A DNA stretch of 64,000 nt from Eunapius fragilis (GCA_963681505.1 OY811971.1:3171278-3235277); one strand, 5' to 3'; counted from the first letter of the stretch, positions 1 through 11,885 are shown. Numbers and translations: made by a program. Notes: generated by a model not told the origin, from the sequence alone.

Positions 1-809
1 CCGGCATAATTTAGCTATTTATATGTTTAGGGATTACAGCTGGTTTGTGTTCGGGTCTTTATTCATCATGCAAATAAGTTGCGTCGAACCAAATATTTTT
101 TAACCATGCATCGGTTTAAAATATAAAAACCTGAATAGTTAATTTTAATGTTAGACTAAATTTTGCTCGCAAAAAGAATGCATGCATAATCAGTGATCTC
201 TGGCATAATATAATGAACCTGCAGATACTAACTACCATGTCTCAACCATGCACTTTGGCTAGTCGAGCACACGAAATTTTCTTTCCTTACTTTTGAACTC
301 CATTGCCCGTAAAGGGGGCAATGTGACAACCCGGGCTGGGGTGTAAGGATGTGCCTTTACGCCACACACACAAACATGGGCTACGCTGTGGACCCCACCG
401 GACACGCCCACAACGAGGAAGGTTAATTGAGACTATGCCACATTGAAGTGCACTTTTAAATCGTTGGCAACACTTATTACTCATAGTAGGCTCAAATAGC
501 GCAACATGCATGGATTCTCATTTTTGTAGTAGATTCCTATGTATGTAATCTAATATTTCATCTGAGACTATGCCACATTGAAGTGCACATTTAATAGCGC
601 AAAGGGCGGTAAAGGTCAGTACATATATACGTGTGCTTGTTCATCCTACTAACTCTCTTCCACTCCAATAAGTCGTATTATACTCTCGGAATTGTTACTT
701 ATTGTGATTGTTTGAAGGCTGATTAATTCAACATCTGCATTGCACAATTTAGCTATTTACCAGTTGTGTTTTGTTTTATTAGGCCTTGCTGCAGGGGTTG
801 TTCGATCTC
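1..809. other. Non-coding stretch with short duplications
   Basis: I see no convincing gene here. A 23-base motif beginning GACTATGCCACATTG occurs at about 430 and again at about 565. The first 80 bases (ATTTAGCTATTT followed by a CATGCAAA motif) loosely resemble 747-822. The open frame on minus at 287-511 has low-complexity composition and no domain, so it is not annotated. This is probably old repeat-derived intergenic DNA. Confidence 0.4.
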
Positions 810-989
810 TATACTTCATGCAAACACGCTGGTAATAGGTAGAGTGGAACATGGTGAAAATGACCCAAGAAGTGGCAAAATGACCCAGAAGAGTCAGTGA
901 ATGACTAATGAACTAGGAGATTGTGAAAATGCATTGCAAGTTTATGGCAATTTCAGATACCCTGGTGGATTGCATGATGCAAGATAGTG

Positions 990-3850
990 CAAGGGCGGAT
1001 ACAGGAATAATAAAAAGGGGGGGCTAAACCCCCGGGAAAAAATTTTGAGTATTCAATCCTGGTTAATATACAGTTTTCACATCTTTAATACACTTTGGTA
1101 GATTATGCAGCACAAAAATTATATGCACTATTAATCCACAAAGGATGATTTTATAAGAATTGCAGCTTTCGTGTGTATAGTCTTGCATATCTATCCACAG
1201 CATCTTCTAAATCTATTGCTATGTTTCTATGGACATGCAATAAAGTTAAACTACTAAGTCTGTTCTCTCCCATTGTCGTCCTCAAGAAAGGTTTAAGTCG
1301 ACGTAGAGCTGAGAATGTACGTTCGGCCTCACAAGATGTGAAAGGAATTGTACTCATTATTCTCAATAGAGTAGAAATGTTGGGAAACAGCCTACTGTCA
1401 CATTTGTTTGGGGCTTCAATAGGACTTTCTGGCAGGTCATCAGTTTTAACATGAATCCATTTATGTTTCCAACAGTGCAGCTCAGTTTGCAGTGAAAGAG
1501 GGGCAGGTAAATCACCCTGATAGAGTGATGCAAGATTGTTGACATGAGTCTGCCAATCATCCTTCTTGCAAAAAGTACTAGGTATCAAGCACAGCCCAAG
1601 GGTTGCTACTTTTGCATTTGTGGTAAATCTGTCCTCCATCTCCTGCAAAAGATGATCAAGGAAAGGAGCAGTCAGTGATCTTCGGTAGTACACTTCAGGT
1701 ATGTCTGCCTCAACGTTCGATCTCTGGGTTTGCCTGTTACACATTCGTGGAATAGAGGGTTTTTCTGTTCCTACCTCTTCTGCGATCTCAACAGCCATCT
1801 GGAACCAGATTTTATTCCAGTCATCTAGTTCCTCTCTCAGTTCCTTGAGCTGGTCTAGTACATCCTGAACCAAGGTTATCCCCTGTACAATATCAATAGA
1901 TCGTTGCTGGAGCAACACTGTTAAACCTGTGATATAGCTGAGGATATTGTATACAACTACCAATGCCAGCAGAAAAGAAAACTTTTCTATTGCTGAAAGC
2001 AAGCCATTTGCATCACTTGTAGTTTCTCTGTTCCAAGAGACAGAATCTTTTCCATAAGCTATATCACTAAGGGCTCCTATAATGGCTGGGTACAATTCAA
2101 CAAATACCTCCAGAGAATCATGCCTTTCTACCCATCTGGTTCTACAAAGTGGTTTTACTCGCTTCTTCCTTACTTCTGGTAATTCACTTTCAATCACTTC
2201 CTCAAGTTTATCCTGCCTCTTGCCATGTTCAAAGAACTTAGACACTTCACTAACAGTTCCCATCATATTACGAACAAGCACTACAGAACATGAACTGGCA
2301 ATAGACAGGTTCAGTATATGGCTGCAGCAGTGAATATATGTTGCCAAAGGATACTTCAGTAATACTATACTGCTTGCACCTTTCCTTATACCAGCCATGG
2401 AGCCACTTCCGTCATACCCTTGCCCTCGTAAGTTATCACAGTTTAGACCAAGCTCATCCAGTTTCTGCACGATAGTTGATGCCACAGCCTCCCCAGTCAT
2501 TTCTCTATGTTGCTCCTTAAATCCAGCAAAACTTTCTTTAACAACATATGACTCTCCTTCATGGTGCACATACCTCAGTACAAAAGTGATCTGCTCAATT
2601 GAAGCCACATCCTGGACCTCATCTGAAATAACAGAAAAATGTTTTGCTTCATTTACTTTGGCTACTACTTTCTCTGTAATCATACCTCCCAGAATATCAA
2701 TGATGTCATTTTGAGTCGTCTTTGAACGGTAAGTGGCATTTTTAGCACATTTGCTTAAATGTTCAGCTAAAACAGTGTCCCCAGCACCACACCGAAATTT
2801 TAGCAGGGCTTGGTAATTACCAGGATTAAGGTCAGTGTCTTCAAGGTACTTTGCATCATCTCGGTGACCTCTTAAAGCAATTCCTTGACGACCGCAAAAT
2901 TCTACTGCTGATATTATCGATTTTAAAACTAACCTGTTTTTCTGAATGTGTGCTGCATGCAAGGTATTCAATTGACCTACAACACTTTGACCTTTGGATG
3001 TACTCTCAAGGAAAGCTACCATTTTAGCATATGAATCCTTATGATATTCTGTTTTCTCATGAGATGCAAGAGTCTCCAGAGCTTTCTTGAATTTAGTTAG
3101 TGGAGACTCCACCAGAGCACCAAATTTCCCCCTGTACGTATTGATGATGCAAATGCCATGCAACATGCACAGTACCCACCATTTTCAGATTTGCTATATG
3201 CTAACCAGGGATAATTCACAAACCAAGAGGCTTGAAATCGTCTCAACTGCCCACCTTCTGAAACTGCAGGGAACCTGTACCCTTGTGGTTGGTCATATTG
3301 CTTAAGGACCTTGTATTTGTCCTGATCTGAAAGTGCACCACTTGAAAAGCTAGTTCTTAAGGCTCCCAGGTCATACGGTCCCATTGCTGGCAAACTACTA
3401 CACTCATCACCTGCATTAGCAAAAGCACTGTTAGACTCAAGTTGATCAGGATTCTCATCGATGTTGACAGTATTAGGAGATTCATTAGATTCGCAGCAGT
3501 CTGGCAAAGGCTGATTGAATCCACCGCTTTGTGGCAAGGGTTGTGGTTCAGCTACGAATGCCTCATCCTCAACTTGTTTTCGTACATGAGAGGCTTCATC
3601 GTTTGATTCATTTTCACAAGTACGAAAAAAGTGCAAGATCGAGGCGCTTTCTTTCTGTTTCTTCCGCGAGGGTTCCACCATTATGTACAGCTGCTACGTT
3701 ATCACGTGCGTGCCCGTGCATATAGCTATTGAAATTATCGTATACCTGAAGAGGCGTGGTTGAAAAGAAGAAGAGGCGTGTTCCACGGGAAAGGGGGGGC
3801 TATGCCCCCCCAGCCCCCCCCCCCCCCCCCCCCCCTTGGATCCGCCCTTG
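990..3850 (-). mobile_element. hAT-like DNA transposon, 2861 bp, with 5-bp target duplication
   Basis: The left end CAAGGGCGGATAC and the right end (reverse complement CAAGGGCGGATCC) form 13-bp terminal inverted repeats with one mismatch. TAGTG lies immediately outside both ends (985-989 and 3851-3855), and the uninterrupted paralogous unit at about 4145-4175 supports a single-copy pre-insertion site. Just inside each end are G/C homopolymer tracts (1016-1038, 3791-3835). The only gene is a minus-strand hAT transposase. A 5-bp duplication is shorter than the usual 8 bp of hAT elements; 5-bp subgroups are known from repeat classifications. The match of both flanks makes the boundaries quite secure. 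Confidence 0.88.
1151..3681 (-). pseudogene. hAT-family transposase (zf-TTF/DUF4371/hAT-C type), one frameshift
   Basis: The N-terminal part starts at ATG 3681 and holds the TTF-type zinc-finger region (SWFVNYPWLAYS, then YCACCMAF). At a run of five G near 3129-3133 the frame shifts, and the rest (671 codons, to 1151) continues as SPLTKFKKALETLASHEKTEYH, typical of the TTF-to-DUF4371 junction. Later landmarks are FSVISDEVQD (first catalytic Asp region), GQGYDGSGSMAG (second), and a hAT dimerisation tail with SCEAERTFSALRRLK. The family includes transposases related to the vertebrate P52rIPK-like proteins. Apart from the frameshift it looks nearly full length (~850 residues) and open throughout. 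The shift could be a lesion, a homopolymer sequencing error, or less likely programmed. Confidence 0.85.
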
Positions 3851-4421
3851 TAGTGTGGTTGGAAACTTATTTTTTTTAAATGATTGCGTCAAATAAACCA
3901 GATTTTTCAATTTGCACATATACTCATCCATGTACAGACAATAAAAGTTGGGGACTGAATTCTTTCAAAGTAGAGTGGCTTTACTGTCTCACAACCCTAT
4001 ACTTCATGATTAGTAATTGATAGAGTGGAACATGCATGGTGAAAATGACCCAAGAAGTGGCAGAAAGACCTGTGAATGACTGATGAACTAGGAGATTGTG
4101 ACAATGCATTGCTAGTTTATGGAAATTTCAGATACCCTGGTCGATTGCATGATGCAAGATAAAGTGTGGTTGGGAACTTAGTACGTTCTTTCTGCATAAC
4201 AGAAAAGTGTCTAATCTTATTAAAAAGAATAAAATGATTGTAAGCCAGCTAGATCTTAAAAAAAAAATTCAATTTGCACATATACTCATGCACGTACAGA
4301 AATTAAAAGTAGGCCAATGAATTCTTTCAAAGTATAGTGGATGGGCTTAGTTTTATTGTCTCACAACCCGATTCAGTTAATACTTCTATGCATGTTTAGA
4401 TCACATATCTGGGGCGGGGAA

Positions 4422-4423
<2 letters not shown>

Positions 4424-4471
<48 letters not shown>

Positions 4472-4516
4472 TGGTGTGTGTGTGTGTGTCTGTGTGTGTG
4501 TGCGTGCGTGTGTGTT
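4424..4516 (+). repeat. (GT)n microsatellite
   Basis: Nearly pure GT dinucleotides with a few interruptions (ATTG, TC, GC). The open frames read through it on both strands (runs of His-Thr or Cys-Val) are artefacts. Confidence 0.97.
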
Positions 4517-4747
4517 GTAACGAAGGTGCATTGTTGTACCTCTCTTCATTGTTCTGTATTGTGCATTGTTCTGTATTGTTCCATGTAGTTAATGGAAACA
4601 CAGTAAGCAGAGTACTACTAGCTGTGGTTGTATCCCTTTCCATTCTGAGGAAAATTACGACCGCGGCATATATGCGTGCAAACATACTAATCTGAGGAAA
4701 AGTATTTGAATGACACTATAATTGCTATAAAAAATCTGCATGAGGAA

Positions 4748-4770
4748 CGCGCGCGCTCGCACACACACGC

Positions 4771-4802
<32 letters not shown>
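4748..4802 (+). repeat. (CA)n microsatellite with GC-rich lead
   Basis: GCGCGCGCTCGC passes into ACACACGCACACG and then a pure CA tract. Confidence 0.95.
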
Positions 4803-4929
4803 CACTGATAACGGACAAAACTTTTTGTGAAGTCAATGAATTCAGAACACAACCATATGCATGAAATTAACGAAGTAAGGCAATATTGTAATTCCCTTTG
4901 CCGCTAATATGTTGGTTTTCTAATGTCTA

Positions 4930-7306
4930 TATAGGTAGCATTTGAACATCTCCAAATACAAAGAAAACTTGGTCATGATGCAGCATTATCCATGCTGAAG
5001 ATGTTGCCAAATAAAAAGTAGATACAACAGAGTCTAACTCTGAAAGATATTCATAATCATGCCAGCACTCTAGCTCCCGATAATGATCTCAACACACTGG
5101 TAGAAGACATGAAGGGATATGCTGCCATTTTTTTAACGTTGTAAAACAACATTGGGCTTTGTTATGACACGTACTTAACTAAAGTGCTTTTAAAGGCATC
5201 TAGTTAGGATAATCCTGTGATAAAAATATTGATTACTGACCTGAGAAATGATATGCATGTGATTTGTAAATTTAACTAGTCTACTGAGTGATATTGATGT
5301 CAGTTATAGAGAGTATTATTTAAATGGCATTTTATAATAGTGTGAATTAATACTTTCGTGCCATTTCATGAAAAAATTCAAAATAGGATAATGGGTGCAA
5401 TACGCTTTTACTCAGTCACAAATGAGAGTTATTTAAAAAAGAACTATATTATACCTTAACTTATTAAGTGTTATAGTATTTTATTTGATATATATTTCAT
5501 TTAATATAGTTGATTCAATAGTTGAGATCGTAAAAGATGAAAAGAATATTCTGCAAGTATCAGAAAAAAAATCATGCAAGAGATGTTTTCAAATTTTCCT
5601 GAGCTATTGTTGATAGATGCAACATACAAGCTGAATGACCTTCGAATGCCACTATACATTATGATGGTAGTAGATGGCAACTGTTAGAGTGAAATAGTGG
5701 CATTGTGGATAGTTGCTTCTGAAGATAGAATCACTATTAAGAACATGGTCCATATCTTTAACCGCCACAATTCTACAGATAGAACAGTGTGCATTATGTC
5801 TGATAAGGATATGACAGAAAGGGATGTACTTAGTGAAGAAATACCAAATGCAGTTCTACAGATATGTCTTTTTCATACTCTTAGAAGCTTTAAGCAGGCT
5901 ATTTCCACGGAGAAATTGCATATTACTAGTGACCAACGACAGATGACATTAGAAATAACAACAAAGTTAGTATATTCCAAGAATGAGACTGCATATCAAA
6001 AACACTATCAGGAGCTTATTGATACAAAACTGAAGCCAGTTATTGACTACTTCAATAAAAATTGAAATTGGCATGCTATAAGAGCAGAATGGGTTGAAGG
6101 TCTCAAAAATAACGCATGTAATTTTCTGAACAGAACAAATAACCGGCTTGAAGCAATAAATCAAAAGATCAAGAGTGTTGTGCAAAAAGATTCCTAGTTA
6201 GTGAATTTCTTCCAAGATTTCCTGAAGTGCTTGGATTCTCTTGCACTTGAAAGAGATCACCGTGCCATCACTATTATTCAAAAGGCACCAGTAAAGTTGT
6301 ACACTCTAGAGTCAGCACTATATCATTATCAGTTGATTCTCACACCTTACGCTTTTTCATTTCTCAAGGAACAATTTGATGTAGCCAAAAAAATAAGTGA
6401 AGATGCTGGTACTGCAGAAAGCAATGTGTTGCAATCATCAGAAGGTATTTTAGCAGTTTCTGCACTTAGCTGCCCGTGTAGTTTTTTTAAAGCCATGAAA
6501 CTTCCATGCAGACATGTATTTTCACATTGTATTACACACAATATGGAACAAATTGAATAATTGTTCAGCGTGATGGATACCATGAAAGTTACAGGGTATT
6601 TTCATCTGATTCTGTACAGAACATTGGCATACCAGTTCAAGTCTCTGACATTCAACATACTTCAGCTCCCACCATTACATTCACAGTCCCTAGTCACATC
6701 TGATATGCCTCCTACCACCAGCCACACACCTCTCACCCATCTCTCACCCAACCAATCACAGCCATCCATCAAATCTAAACCATTATCGGATTTCAATGAT
6801 GAGGAGGGTGCACGGACTACTAAAATCCAGTTACCACCAAAAATGATTAAAGGAGGAAGGCCAAAAGGATCAGATCTTACAGTCATTGGGTTGCCTGCAA
6901 AAAAACGCAGACAAAAAGAAACCTTGCCTACACCATTCATAAAGTCGAGCCCAGAAAAAAAGGAGAAGTATATAGTTAGCTGGATCATTCCTACTTATTT
7001 TGGAGAATCAATATTGGGGAAAAAATGTGGTTTTAAAGATTTACCTGAGCGTGCAAACCAGTTGTCACCAAAGCATCATGATGTCAATTTTGAATTGCAT
7101 AGAGTTAAGAAGTACTTTGAAAGTAGAGCACTTATCGCAGACAAAGAACAATTTCCAAATTGGCAATGCTCAACTTGTGAAGAGGATCTTCATGAGTTTG
7201 ATTCATTTCAATGTGACTCTTTTCTGAATTGGCATCACATGAAATGTGTTTGTCTGAAAGCAGCTCCTAAACAAAAATGTATTAATGTATTGCTCACAAT
7301 GCTATG
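4930..7306 (+). pseudogene. MULE/ZSWIM-like transposase gene with SWIM and PHD-like fingers, decayed
   Basis: Blocks read in order on plus. About 4935-5120: MLKMLPNKK, then SLTLKDIHNHAS, a region seen upstream of ZSWIM-type MULE transposases. About 5520-6060: FPELLLIDATYKLNDLRMPLY, VVDGN and SEIVALWIVASED, the MULE catalytic start, then DKDMTERD and CLFHTLRSF. About 6066-6200: WVEGLKNNACNFLNRTNNRLEAINQKIKS. About 6460-6530: CPC..KLPCRHVFSHC, a SWIM finger (CxC...CxH). About 6840-7290: GRPKGSDLTVIGLPAKKRRQ, then a PHD-like finger WQCSTCEEDL..FQCDSFLNWHHMKC. Lesions: stop after VVDGNC (~5685), stops at 6063-6065 and 6196-6198, a shift in an A8 run near 5563-5570, and loss of frame after the last finger. 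It is clearly a relic. Whether it was a transposon or a domesticated gene cannot be told. Confidence 0.75.
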
Positions 7307-8540
7307 AGATATGTGGATGTTAATATTTTATTCATTTACAACCTATACACTTCATATGATTCTAACGTGTTATTCATTTACAAACTATACACTTTTGGAC
7401 GATACCATCTACACATTCATATTTCTGCTTGCGTTTAGAGTTCATGGTTCTAACGACTATAGTTCAAATAGAGCTATGAAGTTTGGAACGAAGCAAATTG
7501 CTGTCCATTTAGGACATCGATTTCGTTAGCAGTCATTGTGCCGTCATATTTGTGTCACGTGATGATATGCCGTACCGTAGCCAAGATAATTAATGATACA
7601 GGCCCGTACCCGTAGCCACTGCGATTAAGTAATGGTCGACGGTATAGAGATAATTCTGGTACGCCGCTGCATGTATTCATCCGACTTGTATGTGCTAGGA
7701 CTCGGAGGGAAACCATATCCTATCGACTAGGCGCTTATATGAGCGATTAATTTTATGGTACAACTTCTTTGAAGACTCAGAAAAGCTACCTTTCACTCGC
7801 GCAAGAGCTGACTTGTATTTGTTACGTTGTAGTGCACCTTGGCATATTCTATACCAGCTAGGGCTATATGGAGTGCACACGCGGTGGGATGGTTTTTTTT
7901 GTTACGCTTTTGTGCTGTCAGAATTTTATCATACCACGCGTGATCTTCACAGAGACGGCTGCATGTGAACGTATGCCTTATACTCTGCGTAAAATACAGC
8001 CATTTATTACCTAATAGATATATATAAAAGCTAGTCTGGTGATGGCTTACTCGTATTAGCTATATGGCTGGTCGCAACGCAGCACCAAGGGAAAAGTTTT
8101 ATTCAATTTTAATACTGTCTGTCTGAATTTATGGCTTGAACGGGTCTAGAATGAATCTAGAAAAGATATGTGCAAATACGCTAATAGTTCTGGCTTCAGA
8201 ATCCGTTTTAAGCTCCTCAATGCATTGTCCACGCGGTCAAGTAGATTGGGAGGAGGGAATGATCAACGTCATTATATACCATTGAATGTATGCAATAACA
8301 CAAAACTCCGTTTTGAAAAGGATGGGTGCACATTTTTACAGAACATAAGGTATTTTAAAATGGGCTATTTGTCCCTGTATCCAATTTAGGTTTGAGTGCT
8401 TTACTCCGAGTCTTTGGTACTAAACTGTGCGCGATGGATAGAAATTTCCCATAGACGTCATGTACAATAATTTTTTACCTGTATTTTTATAACATTTTAT
8501 ATAATTATAATTATTATATGGGACAGTAATTATAGTGAAA
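7307..8540. other. No gene recognised; short duplicated motif
   Basis: A motif TTATTCATTTACAA.CTATACACTT is repeated at about 7327 and 7370. Short open frames (minus 7695-7880, plus 8168-8389) have no domain, no compositional bias for coding, and no splice context I can support. The stretch 8470-8545 is very AT-rich (TTTTATAATTATA). Confidence 0.4.
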
Positions 8541-8544
8541 ATTA

Positions 8545-9069
8545 TAACATGACATATCATAATAAATTAAATAAGAAACTACCCAGTGTACATGTCCGAG
8601 GCAAAGCATCTAGACAGCATTGCAGTGGCATTTGCTTTAACAAGGTTAAGATTTAGTCTGCCATACAGGCTATTGAGGACAGCTGCCTTTGCCTTGTTCG
8701 AACTGGTTGCTAGGCGGGAGGCCAGACACGACAATGACTCCATGGCTTCAGCACCCCAAGCCCCATAAGCTTCAACGACCATGGGGACACAGACCCACCC
8801 AAGCTCCCTGCACTTCCCATCATTTGCCTCATGCTTTCTCAGCTCTGTAGCTCTGGCGGCTGCACCAGCTGTGAGTCCCACTTCCAACAAAACGTTTAAA
8901 TTGAGCGGTGAGGTCAAAGATAGGTCAAAGGCCGCTGGCTTGCCCACAAACCAGTTGGGTACCAGGATGTCAGCTGGGCGGGAGTGGCTATGGTCAACGG
9001 TGAGGTTGCATCCTGCCTCCACTGTAACACTCAAGTGGGCCCTGCGACAGGCCTCTGCTATGGTTTTAT
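8545..9069 (-). pseudogene. LINE 3' fragment, copy A (restriction-like endonuclease C-terminus)
   Basis: On minus, a frame from about 9065 to 8600 reads IAEACRRAHLSVTVEAG, HSRPADILVPNW..KPAAFDL, then ELRKHEANDGKCRELGW and VPMVVEAYGAWG. The RPAD...D arrangement and the tail match the PD-(D/E)xK-like endonuclease domain at the C-terminus of some early-branching non-LTR retrotransposons; I recognise the pattern but cannot run a search. The copy is 5'-truncated: the sequence before IAEACRR is unrelated CA/TG-rich DNA. The 3' end lies in the AT-rich motif ATAACATGACATATCATAATAAA (plus strand near 8545), which recurs at 22245. Confidence 0.65.
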
Positions 9070-9199
9070 TATTATGTACATGTACAACAATAGTATAGCT
9101 CATACATGTACAAGTACACATATACACCACTTGAAAAACATGCAAGTTAAACTCCACCCTCAGATCTGAAAAAGCCTGAACGTGAAAGTAAAGCTCGAG

Positions 9200-9983
9200 C
9201 ATTTGCTCTCACCTGAGACGTTGGTAGATGGTAGTGATGGCCTTGGATTTGCTACACTGCAACTGGATGGCCAGACGGGATGCTAGCCGAGAAATGGTGG
9301 ACTGGGCTTCTGCACCCCAGCAACCATAAGTCTCAACTACTAAGGGTATAGAAACCCATCCGAGCTCTGCACACTTACGATCATTAACATCATGCTTCCT
9401 AACTTCAGCTGCCATAGCTGCAGACCATCTTGCAACTTCCGATCAGTTATCCAGTTCTGTACAAGAATATCAGCTGGACGACTGTGTCTTTTATCTGCTG
9501 CTATGCCACAACCTACTTCAAGCTGTCCCCCCAGACACGCTCGATGGCAGAACTGTGAAAAGGCATCCCTCAAGCTGTTGTGGCGTAGCACGACATCCCC
9601 TCCACCATTGCATGTCACTGCATGGTGTCCTAGGTGGTCTAGCTGGTGTTCAGGACAGTATGGACAGCAAGAACCTATAAATATGTGTCCATTCCAAGCC
9701 ACCACTTCAATGCAATCTGGAACTCATGAGGTTTAAGGTGAAAGTTAAGACCTACTGAAGGAATGACTGAAAGCCATGGCGTGAGGACACGGACAATTAA
9801 CAAACGTGCACGGTTGGCACAGGACGACTGAAATAGCAGCTGATCAAACTGGTGGTTTTCCAACCTAGCCGAGAGATCCTTTTGCCTATAGCTAGAATGA
9901 AGCAAAATATCTCCTGAAATGGCATGCACTAGTACTGGTGGGACTATACGCGTTTTACGGAATTCAATTATTTCTATATACAT
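9200..9983 (-). pseudogene. LINE 3' fragment, copy B (end of RT region plus endonuclease)
   Basis: Minus strand, 9983 to 9680: a region ending WLSVIPSVGLNFHLKPHEFQ and ALKWWLGMD, then CPYCPEHQLDHLGHHAVTC, a CCHC zinc knuckle, followed by GGDVVLRHNSLRDAF and RHSRPADILVQNW. After NWITD the frame is lost by a small deletion and resumes at about 9415 as EVRKHDVNDRKCAELGWVSIPLVVETYG, ending at about 9209. The order knuckle, then RPAD endonuclease core, then EVRKH tail is the same as in copy A, in the same orientation. Both are broken, so neither is active. Confidence 0.7.
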
Positions 9984-9984
9984 G

Positions 9985-10155
9985 CATGTTGATAGATGGG
10001 AAGATAAATTTAAACGAGGGTCTGTACCTTGCCCTTTTCCTGACCCGATTCACTTCAAGATCTCTTCTATACCGTTGTCGTTCGTCGGCTCGCTTCTGCT
10101 CAGAGTTCGCCTGGTAACGTTCTCTCCGGCTTTTGCTTTGTTTGCCACCGAACTA
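9985..10155 (-). CDS. Lys/Arg-rich repeat exon fragment
   Basis: A minus-strand frame reads SKSRRERYQANSEQKRADERQRYRRDLEVNRVRKRARYR. It resembles the tandem unit (ARYRAEPEKKRAS) of the exon at 20974-21428, so these two belong to the same repeat-protein type. The charged, helical 15-17-residue units suggest a coiled or nucleic-acid-binding tract. No start codon is clear; a stop lies just upstream of the repeat, so this is either an internal exon or a relic. Confidence 0.35.
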
Positions 10156-10159
10156 CGCT

Positions 10160-11226
10160 AATGCTTTGCTCACATTGTATACCGATCTCTTTGACGCGAA
10201 GGCATATTTCACTACCATATTAGAACACACACCATAGATACTAATATCTATAGAGCAGCTTACATTTAGCGCGCTTAACTTCGTAGGATTAAAAGCCATC
10301 TGCGCTATGCCAGAGTCAGGTAAGATTAAATAACCTAATGGTGTTATACGTTCATAAAGATGTCATGCACCGCGACAACATCAAGTTAGAGAACATGCAT
10401 AGCAAGTGAAGTTCGCCTGCATATAGGACAAAGCTATTTGGCCATTAATTGATCATGCACGACACCTATATAATACTTCTGGTTCCATCAGTTTTCTCTT
10501 TTACTTCAGCTTACCCTTGTATCACATTGTCTATTGCATATTGCTTTTAACTTGTCTGTACAAAGCGTCTACACATTGCGCGGTACCGGATGCCACGCCC
10601 ATAATAATTAGCCGCACCAACTTTGGACCGAGTGCGCCGGGCCTGTGTTTCTAACAATTTTCAAGAGATACCTTGGTCATTCATAAGCACAGACATTCAA
10701 CTGTCCATCAATGAGTTACAATGGAAATTGAATTGCATACGACCCAAAAAGATAAATAACAGTCAATGCAACGTGGGTAAAGATCGAGCATGCATCATCT
10801 ATCCATAGATTATTTAGACGGGTCACGTGAGCCATACATTTTACGGTAGAAGGCTATGCGCCGTCAATATTACAATGGATAGCACCTTTTGAGTTTGGCA
10901 GGAAAATGTCATATAGCTGGTTTTGGTGAAATCCGTATCATGTAGAGTCTCGAATGTATTCCACCCAATTCATGAAAGGTAAGGTTTGTCTAGAAACGTG
11001 TTTGAAGTTCTAGTGAACGAATCTTCTGGAGTTTTTTAAAATAAAAACTGAGAAATGAAGCTATGTGAATCCTTTCTGGGCGTGCAAAAACTGTTCTGTA
11101 CGTTTTTTGACCTTGATTTTTGTTCATAAGCTCTTCGTAGCAATCTGAATAGAACTGGATAGGTTTTGCCCTTTTCCCTAGCTTTGAAAACTTAAAGTGG
11201 CACGAATCAGCGTTTCAGACATACAG
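10160..11226. other. No gene recognised
   Basis: AT-rich intergenic sequence without a supported exon, repeat or RNA gene that I can identify. Confidence 0.4.
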
Positions 11227-11885
11227 TCAGTTCTGGGCGTATAACTACTTTTGTAAATAGTGTAAACGCGGTTTGAAGGTTTCATCCTCTAGTGCACTCA
11301 TTTTGCGATAGAACTGGGCTATGGACTAAGCCAGGGAGTGTTGGTATGAAGTTATAAAAAGTTCGCTTTACATCGACTATCGGGTCAATCATTAGGGACA
11401 CGGCACGAATAGACTAGGCCGTATTGGCAGTTCTGGGCGTATAGCTACTTCTGTAAATAGTATTAGCGGGGTTTGAAGGTTTTATCCTCTAGTGCACTCA
11501 TTTTGCGATAGAACTGGACTATGGGTTATGCCAGGGAGTGTTTGTATGAGGTTAAAAAGTGTTGGCTTTACATCGACTCTCGAGTCAATCATTAGGGATA
11601 CGCGCGAATAGAATACTGTCAGTTCTGGCGTATAGCTTCTTTTAAAAATAGTATTAACGGGAATTGAAGGTTTCATCCTCTAGTGCACTCATTTTGCGAC
11701 AGAACTAGGCTATGCACTAAGCCAGGGAGTATTGGTATGAGTTTATAAAAAGATGGCTTTACATCGAATATCGCCTCAATCATTTGGGACACGCCACGAA
11801 TAGAGTAAGACTGCTGTCATTTCTGGGCCTGTGGCTACTTTTGTAAATAGTATTAACGGGGTTTGAAGGTTTCATCCACTACTGA
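11227..11885 (+). repeat. Tandem array, ~200 bp unit, about 3.3 copies
   Basis: Units begin with CAGTTCTGGGCGTATA at about 11227, 11430 and 11617, and with a diverged TCATTTCTGGGCCTGTGG at about 11817. Shared internal landmarks are GTTTGAAGGTTTCATCCT, CTAGTGCACTCATTTTGCGA, AGCCAGGGAGT and GCTTTACATCGA. The last unit stops after TTTCATCCACTAC. Stops occur in all frames, so it is a non-coding satellite-like array. Confidence 0.9.

Larger units (their letters stand above)
810..4375 (+). repeat. Tandem duplication of ~0.3-0.4 kb, one unit split by a transposon
   Basis: Unit A (810-989 plus 3856-3994) and unit B (3995-4375) are clearly homologous. Both contain TAGAGTGGAACATG, GAAAATGACCCAAGAAG, GATGAACTAGGAGATTGTGA, CAGATACCCTGGT and GATTGCATGATGCAAGATA, followed by AGTGTGGTTGG and then CACATATACTCAT and CAAAGTA. 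Unit A is cut after GATAGTG by the hAT element, so unit B serves as a natural empty site. No coding potential is visible in either unit. Confidence 0.85.

Noticed and set aside
287..511. Minus-strand 74-codon frame
   Set aside because: No domain, no homologous copy, and it overlaps a short non-coding duplication.
4401..4852. Open frames rich in His-Thr or Cys-Val
   Set aside because: They are translations of GT/CA microsatellites; the same applies at 45201-45640 and 54021-54432.
11227..11885. ~200 bp array as an rRNA spacer or snRNA cluster
   Set aside because: No recognisable RNA motif such as an Sm site or rRNA core could be found.
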